Both the position numbers and the translations under genes were made by a program. Below are positions 53,023-63,132 of a stretch of 64,000 nt of DNA, piece after piece; positions within the stretch are counted from its first letter, which is position 1, and every line of letters begins with the position of its first letter. Source of the stretch: Flavobacterium aeripolare (lineage in GTDB: Bacteria > Bacteroidota > Bacteroidia > Flavobacteriales > Flavobacteriaceae); assembly GCF_013294025.1 (NCBI RefSeq), contig NZ_JABSNL010000010.1, positions 124,001 to 188,000 of the forward strand, written 5' to 3'. The notes under the pieces were generated by a model. The model saw only the letters and a program-made list of their open reading frames with translations. It did not search any database and was not told the origin of the DNA.

Positions 53023-54615
53023 ATGAATCAGCCATCATTAATTTTTAAAGATTGGATGCCCAAGTGGCTTATAAAAGTAGTGATCTTCCTAACCATTTTG
53101 CCCGTAATCTGCATGTTAGCTGGATATATAGGTGGGATTGCTAGTGCGGCTAGTTATTACGGTTTAGATCCCACTGATATTCAGTTTTCAATTGTGCTTT
53201 ACTACATTGGGATCGCTAGTTTCTTTCCCTTAGAACGCAGATTCTATACGTACTTTGCTTCTCGAAGTTATTTCTTATTGAGTGTATTGCTGTTCACGGC
53301 AATTAATGTCACCCTATACAGCACAAGCAATCAAATGACTTTTATGATTTGTCGCTATTTAGGTGGCGTGGTCAGTGTTTCTTTAATAAGCATTATTTTG
53401 AATCTTATTTTTGCTCAATACCATTCTAATAGGGCAAGGATTTTAGGGTATGCAGTGTTCTATGGTACACTTTTAATTTCGAATGCATTTTCGTATTTAT
53501 TCGATGCGTATATTTTTCAAAATTATGATTTCAATGTACTGTATCTAGCAATTATTTATGTACAAATACCCGGTGTTTTGCTATTGTTTTTTAGCCTTCG
53601 AAAAAACATTAGACTGCATGAAAAAAGAATACCGCTGTTTAAACTGGATTGGTCAAGTTATATTATTTACACTACCATCTTGATTACGATTGCTTATGTA
53701 ATTCTTTATGGGTTTTATTATGACTGGTATAATAGCGGCCGCATTTGGTTTTGCTCAGTTGTAATTGTACTGATGGTTGCTGTTTTTATCATTAAGCAGC
53801 GACACAGCAAACGACCATTTATAGATTTAGAAATTTATAAATACCGCAATTTCAAGTTAGGTGCCGTTTTATTAATGTTGTACTATGTTTGTAAAGGAGA
53901 TTTAAGTGTGGCTAATTCATTTTTTCTTGATGAGATGCATTTAGATTCTTATAACTATGCCTACATCATGTTTGTAAATGCGGTAGGCATTGTCATAGGA
54001 ATCAGTGTTACTGCTCGCTTTATTCTTTTAAAACATCCTATGCGGCTAATTTGGATTACAGGATTTGCGTTTCTATTGGTTTACCATATCCAGATGTTCT
54101 TTGTTTTTGGCTCAGAGGCCAATGTGCGATCGGTGTTATTGCCGCTGTTTTTTCAAGGGTTAGGAAACGGAATATTGATGCTATCCATCGTGCTTTTTCT
54201 AATCACATCAGTACCAGAGTCTAAAAGCTTTTCAGCTTCGCTAAGTGGGGTTTCTTTTCGGTTTTTTGCTTTTACTTGCAGTCTAGCTTTAGTGTCTTTT
54301 ATGAATTTTAGACAGGTAAGTGTTCATTATGAGGTGTTAGGTAGAACTGTAAACACGTTAAATACCGCAGCCACACAACGCTTGCAATTTTATGAGAGTA
54401 CAGCAGCGTTGAACGGTGCATCACCATTAAAGGCTAAGGTTATGGCCAAGAAATTATTAGGTAAAGCGGTGTCTAGCCATACTAATTTACTATTTGCTAG
54501 AGATTACTATTACTACATGGGAATAGCGATTGCTTTCATCATGTTAGGAATTACTCTATTACCACACTTGCATTACCATTTTAGAAAAATTGGTTCCAAA
54601 ATAATTCCTATATAG
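53023..54615 (+). CDS. EmrB-like MFS multidrug transporter
   Basis: 530 residues with about 14 hydrophobic helices, matching the DHA2/EmrB arrangement. It lies 6 bp after the adaptor gene. It would export hydrophobic drugs or toxic compounds with proton exchange through the TolC-type channel. The substrate is unknown; regulation by the divergent AraC gene is inferred. A strong terminator ends the operon. Confidence 0.88.
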   Translation: MNQPSLIFKDWMPKWLIKVVIFLTILPVICMLAGYIGGIASAASYYGLDPTDIQFSIVLYYIGIASFFPLERRFYTYFASRSYFLLSVLLFTAINVTLYSTSNQMTFMICRYLGGVVSVSLISIILNLIFAQYHSNRARILGYAVFYGTLLISNAFSYLFDAYIFQNYDFNVLYLAIIYVQIPGVLLLFFSLRKNIRLHEKRIPLFKLDWSSYIIYTTILITIAYVILYGFYYDWYNSGRIWFCSVVIVLMVAVFIIKQRHSKRPFIDLEIYKYRNFKLGAVLLMLYYVCKGDLSVANSFFLDEMHLDSYNYAYIMFVNAVGIVIGISVTARFILLKHPMRLIWITGFAFLLVYHIQMFFVFGSEANVRSVLLPLFFQGLGNGILMLSIVLFLITSVPESKSFSASLSGVSFRFFAFTCSLALVSFMNFRQVSVHYEVLGRTVNTLNTAATQRLQFYESTAALNGASPLKAKVMAKKLLGKAVSSHTNLLFARDYYYYMGIAIAFIMLGITLLPHLHYHFRKIGSKIIPI

Positions 54616-54620
54616 AACGA

Positions 54621-54655
54621 AAAAAAGCCATCAAAAATAATTTTGATGGCTTTTT
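54621..54655. terminator. Bidirectional terminator after the efflux operon
   Basis: A perfect stem AAAAAGCCATCAAAA / TTTTGATGGCTTTTT with a tiny loop, shared with the convergent nuclease gene. Confidence 0.9.
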
Positions 54656-54678
54656 AATTTAGGTTTAAAAACGGTATT

Positions 54679-57600
54679 TTACTTTTTAATCAAGTATTTT
54701 ACGTTTCTGTTTTTACCATTAATAACGGTTTTAAGGAAGTAAAACCCTCTGCGTAATTTTGATAATTCTAAGTTGGTTACTGATTTACCAGCGGCAATCT
54801 CTTGCGAAGATTGACTTACTAGTTGCCCGTAGATATTGTAGATGTAAAAATCAGCTTTGGCTACAGCCGTACTGTTAATACTCACATTAACATTACTTAC
54901 AAATGGATTAGGATAAACGACCACATTTGTAATTACACAAGAATTATCCGGTGTACTGTTATCGCAGCCTCCTAATGTGTCTCCATGTGCTAAGTGTGCT
55001 CTTACAGCATACTCATCTACACATATTGTTTTTCCTTTATGGCAAATTTCAACTTTAGGATAACGTCTGTTATTGCCACAAGAAACATCTTGTACATTTA
55101 CGGTACGTTCTGTAGTTGCTGTACAACCCACTGCGTCAGTAACGGTAAGTGTGTAAGTTGTTGTTTGGTCAGGGCAAACTTTTATTGAAGCCGTTTTAGC
55201 ACCGTTGCTCCATTCGTACGTAAATGGGAGTACACCTCCTGTAATAGTACCTGTTTTTAAAGTGGCATACGCTTGTGGGCTGTATCCTTTATAAACAGTT
55301 ACTTCATCTGCTGATGGGATTTGGATCTCCTTAGACTCTTCAATAGTAAACGTTGATGTTACCGTTTGTTTAACAGCATCCTCAATCACTACGGTATATT
55401 TTCCTGCAGCTAAATTTGTGATTTCTGAAGTCGTTGCTCCCGTATTCCACGTATAGGTATACGGACTAATACCTCCAGAAACGGTTACGTTTGCAAAACC
55501 ATCTTCGTTACCAAAACAGATAGTATTTGAACTAGAAACAGATTCGATTTTTAAATCTTTTAATTTTAAACGTATCGAAACTGGGAAGTGGTCTGAAGCT
55601 GTTTTAGTATAAGTGGCCGAGTAGAATTCATAATGTACTCGTGCTGTTTCTGGAATATAAGAAGTGGCTAATTCATTAGAAAGTGTGATGTGATCAATCA
55701 TATTCTCATAAGTAGCATACGATCTAAATCCACCATCACTTAATGATTTTGTAGGTATCGAATAACGCGTAGTATCAGCAACATAAGCACTATATGATGA
55801 GGCAGTAGTAGTAACATCAGAAACCGTGAAATCTACATCGTCATTGTAATCACCTAAAAGAATTAAATTAGCGTCTGGGTATTGCGTGTCTAAACTGTCT
55901 TTAAGCATTTCGACATCAAATTTACGCATATCGTATTTTTCTTGTGCTCCACCAGAAGTATTTGCTCTCGCATGTAAATCAATGATGTTAATTTGTTTTT
56001 CGGTACCATCGATGGTCACATTAGCGGTAAGCATAAAAGGCATTCTTCCGCTAGCAAAAAAGCGTGTTTTATCTGCAGTAGGGTAATTGGCTAAAGCCGA
56101 AACATCACCACCATTGTAGTACGGGTGTACTGTTTCTAATAACACCTTAGTACTTACCGGTTTTACCGTTTTATTCTTATATATGAATCCTACCTTTTGA
56201 GAATCTGTTGTAGTATCGTTAGGATAAGAAGTAGCTTTAGATAACACATAGCTATAATCGTTCATTTCGCTTACCATTTGTTTGAACAAAGGTTCGTCTG
56301 AAATTTCTTCAACGGCGTAGATGTCAGCATCTAGGCTTTGTAATACAGTTTTTACAGCCTCTTTCTGGATCTCATCAGCATTTACTTGACCTGCAGTAGG
56401 AGCGTTTTTCTCATCACCAAACCAAGCAATATTCCAAGTAACGATATCTAGGGTTTTGTCTTTAGAAATAGCCAAGTCTGTACCCGCTTGTTGGTATTTT
56501 GCTGCACATGGAAAATCACTTTGCATTCTAGGTAGCAATTGCTGTGTGGCATAAAAATTAGAAACAACACCTATTACTTCTGAACAATTCTCTGGTTGAC
56601 TAAAACCAGTTAAGTCTGCTACATCAGCATCTAATCTAAATTGTGCTTTTGCAGTAGCATCAGTAATATCGACACTTGAATTACCAAAAATAATAGCTCC
56701 AGGCTTAGCAAATACTGGGTTTTGAATACGAACTAATTCTCCTGGGTGTGCACTCATTTCAGATAAAGTGATCGTAAGCGGACTAATCAATTGTGCCGCT
56801 TGACCGTTACTTTTTACAGCACTAACTGGGCTAATTTGGATTTGCTCATTGTAAGTACTTTTGTTTCCTGTAATAGTTAGTGATTCTCCTATTTTAAATA
56901 AACCAGTTCCATGAACCGTTTTATCAAAAACGGCAACAGCTCCTGTAGCATCTTGAATATAGGCAGATCCTCCTAATTGGTCAGAGACCGTTAATGTTCC
57001 TGTTATGGTTACAATTTCACCGTCTGCTTTTGCTCTTGCTTCAGCGATAGGTAAAACGATAAGTGTATCGGCTACATCTTTAAAGAATTGCCCTGAATTA
57101 ATAGCTCCTGAAGTTGCTGTGGCAGCTTGCCAAGTAAAATCGCTATATTTAAATCCAGCACCAGTTAATTGTAGCGAACTGCCAATGGCCGCAGTGCTCG
57201 CTTCAGCGATACCAATATCTGTACTGGTAATTCCGTTTGCAGGACCGTTAGTAGCAGTAAAACTTCCTTCGTAGCTTAAAAATTGAACCACTTTTCCTTC
57301 TGGATTTACTAATGCAAGTGCATCAGGGGAACCATTTTGTAAACCTGGAATGGCAACATATACTGTTCCGTACCCATTACTTTGATTAGGAATAGAACCT
57401 GACAAAGTACCAATAGGTGTATAACTAGCACCGTTAGATCCATTGTAAGGCACAATAGTCCAGTTAGTTAAATCAGTCCCAGCATATCCAGCAATTTCGA
57501 CGCCTTCATTCTCATCTGTTCCAGCGTTGTCATAATGAATCTCGTTTATAAAAACCAGATCTCCAAAATTTTGTCCTGCGTTCACAGCACCAAAGGTACT

Positions 57601-59925
57601 CGTTGCTGCTTCCCATGTAAAGTCGGTATATGTAGTTCCTTTTCCAACTAATTGTAAAGAGGTTCCAATTGTTGCTGTACTTGTTTCAGCAACTCCTATA
57701 TCTGTGCTTGTCAATCCGTTTGCAGGACCATTTGTCGCTGTAAAACTCCCTTCGTAGCTTAAAAATTGAATAACATTATCATTGTTATCTACTAAGGCAA
57801 TTCCGTCCGGAGCTCCATTTTGTAAACCAGCAATAGCTATTGATACTGTTCCATACCCATTTGATTGATCCGGAATTACTCCTGATAAAACACCAATAGG
57901 AGTGTAGCTTGCACCACCGCTTCCATTGTAAGGGATAATTTTCCAATTAGTAATATCAGTTCCTGCAGGTCCCGCGATTTCTACACCTTCGTCAAGATCT
58001 GTACCAGCATTGTCATAGTGAATTTCGTTAATAAAAACAGTAGCAGTAGTCGTCGTTGCTGTTCCTTTTAAAGTAGTTACAGTAATAGCGGCACTAGGAT
58101 CTGAACTGTTATCTGCTTCATCGATTGCTCTTACCGTAAAATTATAGGTGGTGTTTTCTTTTAAATTTGATAAAGTAGCGCTATTGGTTGTAACCGTCTG
58201 CAATTCTTCATCATTATTGTAAATAGTGTAAGCAGTTCCGTTTGACGGCTCCCACGATAAAGTGACAGCAGTAGTAGTAAGGTTTGAAGCAACTACGTTT
58301 GTAGGAGGGACTAATTTAACCGCTACTTTAGTAAAAGACTGTCCTAAATTGACCGCTCCATAAGTGCTAGTTGTGGCTGCTTGCCAAGTAAAGTTGGCGT
58401 AGCTGTTACCAGTACCTACAAGTTGTAACGACAAGCCTGCAGCATCAAGGCCGTTTTGTATAACGCCTATGTCTGTGCTTGTCATTCCGTTTGCAGGACC
58501 ATTTGTGGCAACAAAACTCCCTTCATAGCTTAAAAACTGAACCACTTCTCCAAGGTTGTTTATTAGTGCTAAACCATCAGGCGCACCATTTTGAAGTCCA
58601 ATGATAGGAACAAATACAGTCCCAAAACCATTTGACTGCTCTGGGATTGTACCAGAAAGCACTCCCACTGGAGTATAACTAGCGCCACCATTACCATTGT
58701 ATGGAATAATAGACCAATTGCTTAAATCAGTACCTGCCGTTCCGGCGATTTCGACACCTTCTCCTACGTCAGTTCCAGCATTGTCATAATGAATTTCGTT
58801 AATAAATACCGTTGCAATAGGATTAGGCGCAGTTGTAGTGGCAGTAGTTGTAAATGTAACAGTATTGCTAGCTAGAGAATTGTTTCCTGCAGCATCAAAA
58901 GCTTTAATAGTAAGTGTGTAGCTAGTATTAGCGGTTAAGCCGACTAGGTTATAGCTATTATTTTGGGATGAAGCTAAGAAGTTAGTTCCGTTAAAAATAC
59001 GGTATCCTAAAACAGCAACATCATCTGTGCTTGCAGTCCAGTTTAGTATTGCAGTATCTTGCGTAACGCTGTTGACAACTAGGTTACTAGGGGTTGTAGG
59101 AGCCTGAGTATCTGCAGTGGTATTTCCGGTGAAGCGATTTTCGGCTTGAGGACCGCCCCAAATTGTTGTTGCAAATGCAGGATTATCAATAAAAGGATTT
59201 CGATTACCTTGAACTCCCTCTAAAATTGTGTTTCGATTTAATTCAAATTGAGATACAGGATCTTCAATGTTCCACAGTAGTAAAATATCGGTAATATCAT
59301 TGTTAAAAGTACGCGGTCCTACGGTAACGTTTGCAGGAAGGCATTGTTCACCATAGCGCAAATACATGTACATCAGCATTCGAGCAACATCACCTTTCCA
59401 CTCATCACCAGGATAGAAAAAAGTGTTGTTAAAAAGACCGGCATTTCCTGATCCAGCTCCATAAGGATAATTACTTCTTGTGGCGTTAAAAGCAATATCA
59501 GAAGCTCTTAAATGATGTGCATCACTTCCAGGTCCCGAAGTCCCTAAGTTAGGTACGCCTAAAGATTTGGCATAAACGTGTTCGCGATTCCATTGACCAG
59601 CATTTCCACCATTTGCATCCTTTGAACGAGTTCGATCATTGCTAGTATCTGTATCCGTGTCGTTGTATCCATAAACAAGCAATACATTGTTAGGATTTGC
59701 AGGATCAATGTCAGTTAGTTTAAGAGCATCCCAAACGCCTGGAGTATAACTTAAAGAGGTAGTGTTTGCGCTAATTAATTGAGATAATGTTGTCTTTAAT
59801 GTGTTGCCAGTTTGATTGAGATTTGTTCCATTATAATAGGATGGAATTTGAGCGAATGCCGCGCCACTAATTAGCAGCAGGGTCCCCAGCAATTTTAGTT
59901 GTTTTCGAATGTAAAGTTGTTTCAT
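54679..59925 (-). CDS. Giant secreted dual nuclease with lamin-tail repeats and T9SS signal
   Basis: 1748 residues. Signal peptide (ends A-A-F-A-Q), then an EndA/endonuclease I domain (about 25-255) with N-R-E-H-V-Y-A-K-S-L-G and G-S-D-A-H-H-L-R-A-S-D, a fibronectin-III domain (about 275-360), three lamin-tail (LTD) domains starting near 374, 630 and 792 with a second FN3 between the first two, an OB-fold-like region (about 955-1140), an exonuclease/endonuclease/phosphatase domain (about 1155-1455; I-V-T-W-N-I-A-W-F-G and S-D-H-F-P-V-S-I), SprB-like and PKD-like repeats (about 1475-1610), a Cys/His module (1624-1656), and a T9SS type A sorting domain from about 1672 ending Y-L-I-K-K. It is expected to be secreted or surface-anchored by gliding-type T9SS and to degrade extracellular DNA. 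Single gene, no immunity partner. Confidence 0.88.
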   Translation of the reverse strand: MKQLYIRKQLKLLGTLLLISGAAFAQIPSYYNGTNLNQTGNTLKTTLSQLISANTTSLSYTPGVWDALKLTDIDPANPNNVLLVYGYNDTDTDTSNDRTRSKDANGGNAGQWNREHVYAKSLGVPNLGTSGPGSDAHHLRASDIAFNATRSNYPYGAGSGNAGLFNNTFFYPGDEWKGDVARMLMYMYLRYGEQCLPANVTVGPRTFNNDITDILLLWNIEDPVSQFELNRNTILEGVQGNRNPFIDNPAFATTIWGGPQAENRFTGNTTADTQAPTTPSNLVVNSVTQDTAILNWTASTDDVAVLGYRIFNGTNFLASSQNNSYNLVGLTANTSYTLTIKAFDAAGNNSLASNTVTFTTTATTTAPNPIATVFINEIHYDNAGTDVGEGVEIAGTAGTDLSNWSIIPYNGNGGASYTPVGVLSGTIPEQSNGFGTVFVPIIGLQNGAPDGLALINNLGEVVQFLSYEGSFVATNGPANGMTSTDIGVIQNGLDAAGLSLQLVGTGNSYANFTWQAATTSTYGAVNLGQSFTKVAVKLVPPTNVVASNLTTTAVTLSWEPSNGTAYTIYNNDEELQTVTTNSATLSNLKENTTYNFTVRAIDEADNSSDPSAAITVTTLKGTATTTTATVFINEIHYDNAGTDLDEGVEIAGPAGTDITNWKIIPYNGSGGASYTPIGVLSGVIPDQSNGYGTVSIAIAGLQNGAPDGIALVDNNDNVIQFLSYEGSFTATNGPANGLTSTDIGVAETSTATIGTSLQLVGKGTTYTDFTWEAATSTFGAVNAGQNFGDLVFINEIHYDNAGTDENEGVEIAGYAGTDLTNWTIVPYNGSNGASYTPIGTLSGSIPNQSNGYGTVYVAIPGLQNGSPDALALVNPEGKVVQFLSYEGSFTATNGPANGITSTDIGIAEASTAAIGSSLQLTGAGFKYSDFTWQAATATSGAINSGQFFKDVADTLIVLPIAEARAKADGEIVTITGTLTVSDQLGGSAYIQDATGAVAVFDKTVHGTGLFKIGESLTITGNKSTYNEQIQISPVSAVKSNGQAAQLISPLTITLSEMSAHPGELVRIQNPVFAKPGAIIFGNSSVDITDATAKAQFRLDADVADLTGFSQPENCSEVIGVVSNFYATQQLLPRMQSDFPCAAKYQQAGTDLAISKDKTLDIVTWNIAWFGDEKNAPTAGQVNADEIQKEAVKTVLQSLDADIYAVEEISDEPLFKQMVSEMNDYSYVLSKATSYPNDTTTDSQKVGFIYKNKTVKPVSTKVLLETVHPYYNGGDVSALANYPTADKTRFFASGRMPFMLTANVTIDGTEKQINIIDLHARANTSGGAQEKYDMRKFDVEMLKDSLDTQYPDANLILLGDYNDDVDFTVSDVTTTASSYSAYVADTTRYSIPTKSLSDGGFRSYATYENMIDHITLSNELATSYIPETARVHYEFYSATYTKTASDHFPVSIRLKLKDLKIESVSSSNTICFGNEDGFANVTVSGGISPYTYTWNTGATTSEITNLAAGKYTVVIEDAVKQTVTSTFTIEESKEIQIPSADEVTVYKGYSPQAYATLKTGTITGGVLPFTYEWSNGAKTASIKVCPDQTTTYTLTVTDAVGCTATTERTVNVQDVSCGNNRRYPKVEICHKGKTICVDEYAVRAHLAHGDTLGGCDNSTPDNSCVITNVVVYPNPFVSNVNVSINSTAVAKADFYIYNIYGQLVSQSSQEIAAGKSVTNLELSKLRRGFYFLKTVINGKNRNVKYLIKK

Positions 59926-59941
59926 ATAAGTTTTGGTTATT

Positions 59942-60378
59942 TTGACGTAAAAATAAAGATAATGTTAAGAAAAATAGGCTGTATGTATTAATAAATTGTT
60001 AAATTGGGTTGGTAGTTTATTTTCGTTTTTATTAAGTGAAAATCCTTTGGTTGTTATTTATGTGTTTGAATTACAATATTTTAGAATGGTGTGTCAGTTT
60101 TGTGTTTTAAATTTTGTAAAATAGTGACTATTCTAATTAGCTATAATCAGTAGAAAATAGAGCTACTATCTCAACATTGTTATTAAAAGCAGAAGATCTA
60201 AGAGAGATATAGACTTTTAATTACTGCTTTTTAAATTATTAAAGATTACTTTTAGTATTCAATAAATATACTGTCAATAACCGTTATTATTCCTATTATT
60301 AACAGCAGCTATACTTTTTTTAAGTAGGTTTACACTATTATAAGTTGGCTCTTTCAAAAACATAACCCCACTATCCGA
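59942..60378. other. AT-rich intergenic region between divergent nuclease and sensor-kinase genes
   Basis: No open frame or RNA gene is recognisable. A possible hairpin lies at 60183-60234: TTAAAAGCAG against CTGCTTTTTAA, with one bulge and a 31-nt loop, followed by AT-rich sequence. No clear TAnnTTTG match is visible near either start; TACTTTTT at 60313-60320 is a weak one before the kinase gene. Confidence 0.45.
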
Positions 60379-63126
60379 ATGAAGAAATTTCCACAACCTA
60401 CTAATGAGCTCGAACGCATTAAAGCATTAAAAAAATACGCTATCATGGACTCTTTACCTGAGGAAGAGTATGATGCAATAACAAAATTAGCCTCTTTTAT
60501 ATGTGGCACACCTATCTCGCTAGTGAGTTTGCTTGATGAAGATCGGCAGTGGTTTAAATCTACTGTAGGAATTGATGCTAAAGAAACCCGCAGAGAGATT
60601 TCGTTTTGTCAATATGCCATTATGAGTGACGATGTCTATGAGATTAATAATGCCTTAGAAGACGGGAAATTTGTAGACAATCCATTAGTAACCGGTGATC
60701 CCAACATTAGATTTTATGCCGGGGCACCTATAAAAGATGAGAATGGATTCAATTTAGGAACACTGTGCGTTATCGATACTGTGCCACGAAAATTAAGTGA
60801 GCAACAAAAGGAATCTTTAAAACTGTTGAGTAATCAAGTGGTTAGTCTTCTTAAATTACGAAATAAGAATACCGTTCTAGAGACGGCTCAAAAAGAATTT
60901 ATAAACTTTGTCGCACTCTCAAAGGATCTTGTTTGTATTGCTAATATTGACGGTAATTTTTACAAAGTAAATCCTGCATTTACTACCGTTTTAGGTTATG
61001 AGATTGATGAAGTAGAGGGGCAGTCATTCTTTAAGTTTTTACATCCTGATGACCATGAAAAAACGATTTTGGAAGTCGAAAAATTAGCTAATGGTCAGCA
61101 ATCTATCAGTTTCGAAAATCGATTTTACTGCAAGGACAGGACTATAGTATTCTTGAGTTGGAATACATCACCAGATCCTGAAACAGGAAACTTATATTGT
61201 ATTGCTAGGGACATGACGGCTGAGAAAAAGCAGCAAGAGATTCTTTTTAATCTAACCACAGATCTAACAGCCATATTAAACTCTGCCGAATTTTCTATTA
61301 TTGCCACTGATATTAATGGAACAATAAAACAGTTTAATCAAGGGGCAGAGAAGCTTCTGGGTTATAAATCAGAGGAGGTTATTGGTTTACAATATCCGTT
61401 TAGCTTTCATTTAGAGTCAGAAATTAAAGAAGATGCTGAGGCCTTGACAAAGGAGTATGGTGTAGCAGTAGCAACGCCATTTGAAACCTTAGTCTATAAA
61501 GCAAAAACGCTTAAAGCAGCTAACTCGCAAGAGTGGACTTATGTCAATAAGAATGGAACCATCTTCCCTATACAATTATCCATGACTGCTATTCACGATG
61601 AAATAGGAGAAACGATTGGCTATTTAGGAATTGCTAAAGATATTACTAAAGAGAAGGAAGCAGAAGATAATTTGATTAAAAATAAATTACTTCTCGATGA
61701 GTCCCAACGCATTGCAAAAATAGGTAGTTGGAAATATGATGTTAGCTCAAAAGAATTAATATGGTCTAAGGGACATTATTTAATTTTTGAACTAGGCGAA
61801 CTTCCAGCTGCAGAGTTGAATGCTGCGTACCGAGCTAGAATTCATCCAGAGGATTTGGTGATGCTTGATCAACTCGAAAATAACTTTGCAAAAAGCAAGG
61901 AAGATTTTAAAATCAATTATCGTATTTTATTTCCTGACGGGCGTATGAAGTACATTCTCGAAATTGGAAGTGCATTTACTGATGACAATGAAAATGTTAT
62001 AGGGATGCAAGGGAATATTCAAGATGTTACTGATATCCAAATTGCTCAAAATAAAATCGCAGATAAAGCTAAGGAGATTAACGATATTAGAGCCGCTCTT
62101 GATGAGGCTGCAATTGTGAATATAAGTGATGAGGCTGGAGTCTTAACTTATGTGAATGATAAGTTTTGCAAACTATCGCAATATTCTGAAACCGAATTGC
62201 TAGGGCAACGTTTATACAGCAACGATTTAGGAACAGAAGCTAGTGTATTAGTTAGGAAGATCTGGTTGTACATTATCAATGGTAAAACATGGAAAGGCCA
62301 GTTACAACAATTAGCAAAGGATGGCTCATTATACTGGGTTGAAACTACAATTGTTCCCTTCATTGATAAAACAGGTAAGCCATACCAATATGTGGCGATT
62401 AGTTTTGATATTACAGAGAAAAAATTAGCAGAAGTAAACCTAACAGACGCTTTGATCGACTTAGAGAAGAACAATAAGGAACTGGATCAATTTGCTTATG
62501 TAGTTTCTCATGACTTAAAAGCGCCATTGAGAGCGATTAATAATTTGGCTGAATGGATCGTTGAGGATATGCCAGAAATGCCCGATGATGTTCGTAAAAA
62601 TTTAAGCTTGTTGAGAGGTCGCATTTTAAGAATGGAAAATCTTATAAATGGTGTGTTAGATTATTCAAGAATTGGTCGAACAAAAATCGAAAAAGAATCC
62701 ATTGATTTAAATGAACTTGTAGGCCACATTGTAGAGTCTTTGATACCTGTAGAGAATTATAAAGTCACTGTTAGCAATTTGCCTGTTGTGTTTAATGCTA
62801 AGATATTATTGTATCAAGTCTTTAGTAACTTATTTAGTAATGCCGTTAAATATAATGACAAGGAGCAGGGGATAATCGACTGCTCATATACGGATACAGA
62901 AGATTTTCATCAATTTACCATAGCCGACAATGGACCTGGAATCGAGCCAGAATATCGTGACAAAGTTTTTGGCGTTTTTCAAACTATTCAGGCAAGAGAT
63001 AAAAAAGAAAGCACAGGAATAGGCTTGTCGATTGTTAAAAAGATAATTGATGAGGGTGGTGGTTCTATTCACATCGAAACAAATAATAAAGGAGGCGCTA
63101 GCTTCGTATTTACAGTACCTAAATAA
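60379..63126 (+). CDS. GAF/multi-PAS cytosolic sensor histidine kinase
   Basis: 915 residues, no transmembrane segment. GAF domain (about 18-155; P-I-S-L-V-S-L-L-D-E-D-R-Q-W-F-K), about four PAS/PAC units (175-690), a phytochrome-like kinase core with His711 in V-V-S-H-D-L-K-A-P-L-R-A, N-box F-S-N-A-V-K-Y, D-N-G-P-G-I and S-T-G-I-G-L-S-I-V. The core is of the type paired with Rcp1-like regulators, and such a regulator is two genes downstream. The GAF domain lacks an obvious chromophore-binding Cys, so light sensing is not indicated. Confidence 0.9.
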   Translation: MKKFPQPTNELERIKALKKYAIMDSLPEEEYDAITKLASFICGTPISLVSLLDEDRQWFKSTVGIDAKETRREISFCQYAIMSDDVYEINNALEDGKFVDNPLVTGDPNIRFYAGAPIKDENGFNLGTLCVIDTVPRKLSEQQKESLKLLSNQVVSLLKLRNKNTVLETAQKEFINFVALSKDLVCIANIDGNFYKVNPAFTTVLGYEIDEVEGQSFFKFLHPDDHEKTILEVEKLANGQQSISFENRFYCKDRTIVFLSWNTSPDPETGNLYCIARDMTAEKKQQEILFNLTTDLTAILNSAEFSIIATDINGTIKQFNQGAEKLLGYKSEEVIGLQYPFSFHLESEIKEDAEALTKEYGVAVATPFETLVYKAKTLKAANSQEWTYVNKNGTIFPIQLSMTAIHDEIGETIGYLGIAKDITKEKEAEDNLIKNKLLLDESQRIAKIGSWKYDVSSKELIWSKGHYLIFELGELPAAELNAAYRARIHPEDLVMLDQLENNFAKSKEDFKINYRILFPDGRMKYILEIGSAFTDDNENVIGMQGNIQDVTDIQIAQNKIADKAKEINDIRAALDEAAIVNISDEAGVLTYVNDKFCKLSQYSETELLGQRLYSNDLGTEASVLVRKIWLYIINGKTWKGQLQQLAKDGSLYWVETTIVPFIDKTGKPYQYVAISFDITEKKLAEVNLTDALIDLEKNNKELDQFAYVVSHDLKAPLRAINNLAEWIVEDMPEMPDDVRKNLSLLRGRILRMENLINGVLDYSRIGRTKIEKESIDLNELVGHIVESLIPVENYKVTVSNLPVVFNAKILLYQVFSNLFSNAVKYNDKEQGIIDCSYTDTEDFHQFTIADNGPGIEPEYRDKVFGVFQTIQARDKKESTGIGLSIVKKIIDEGGGSIHIETNNKGGASFVFTVPK

Positions 63127-63132
63127 ACAGCA

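Noticed and set aside
57070-58810. Long direct repeats, considered as a mobile element
   Set aside because: They are in-frame lamin-tail domains of one coding sequence, with no transposase or terminal inverted repeats.
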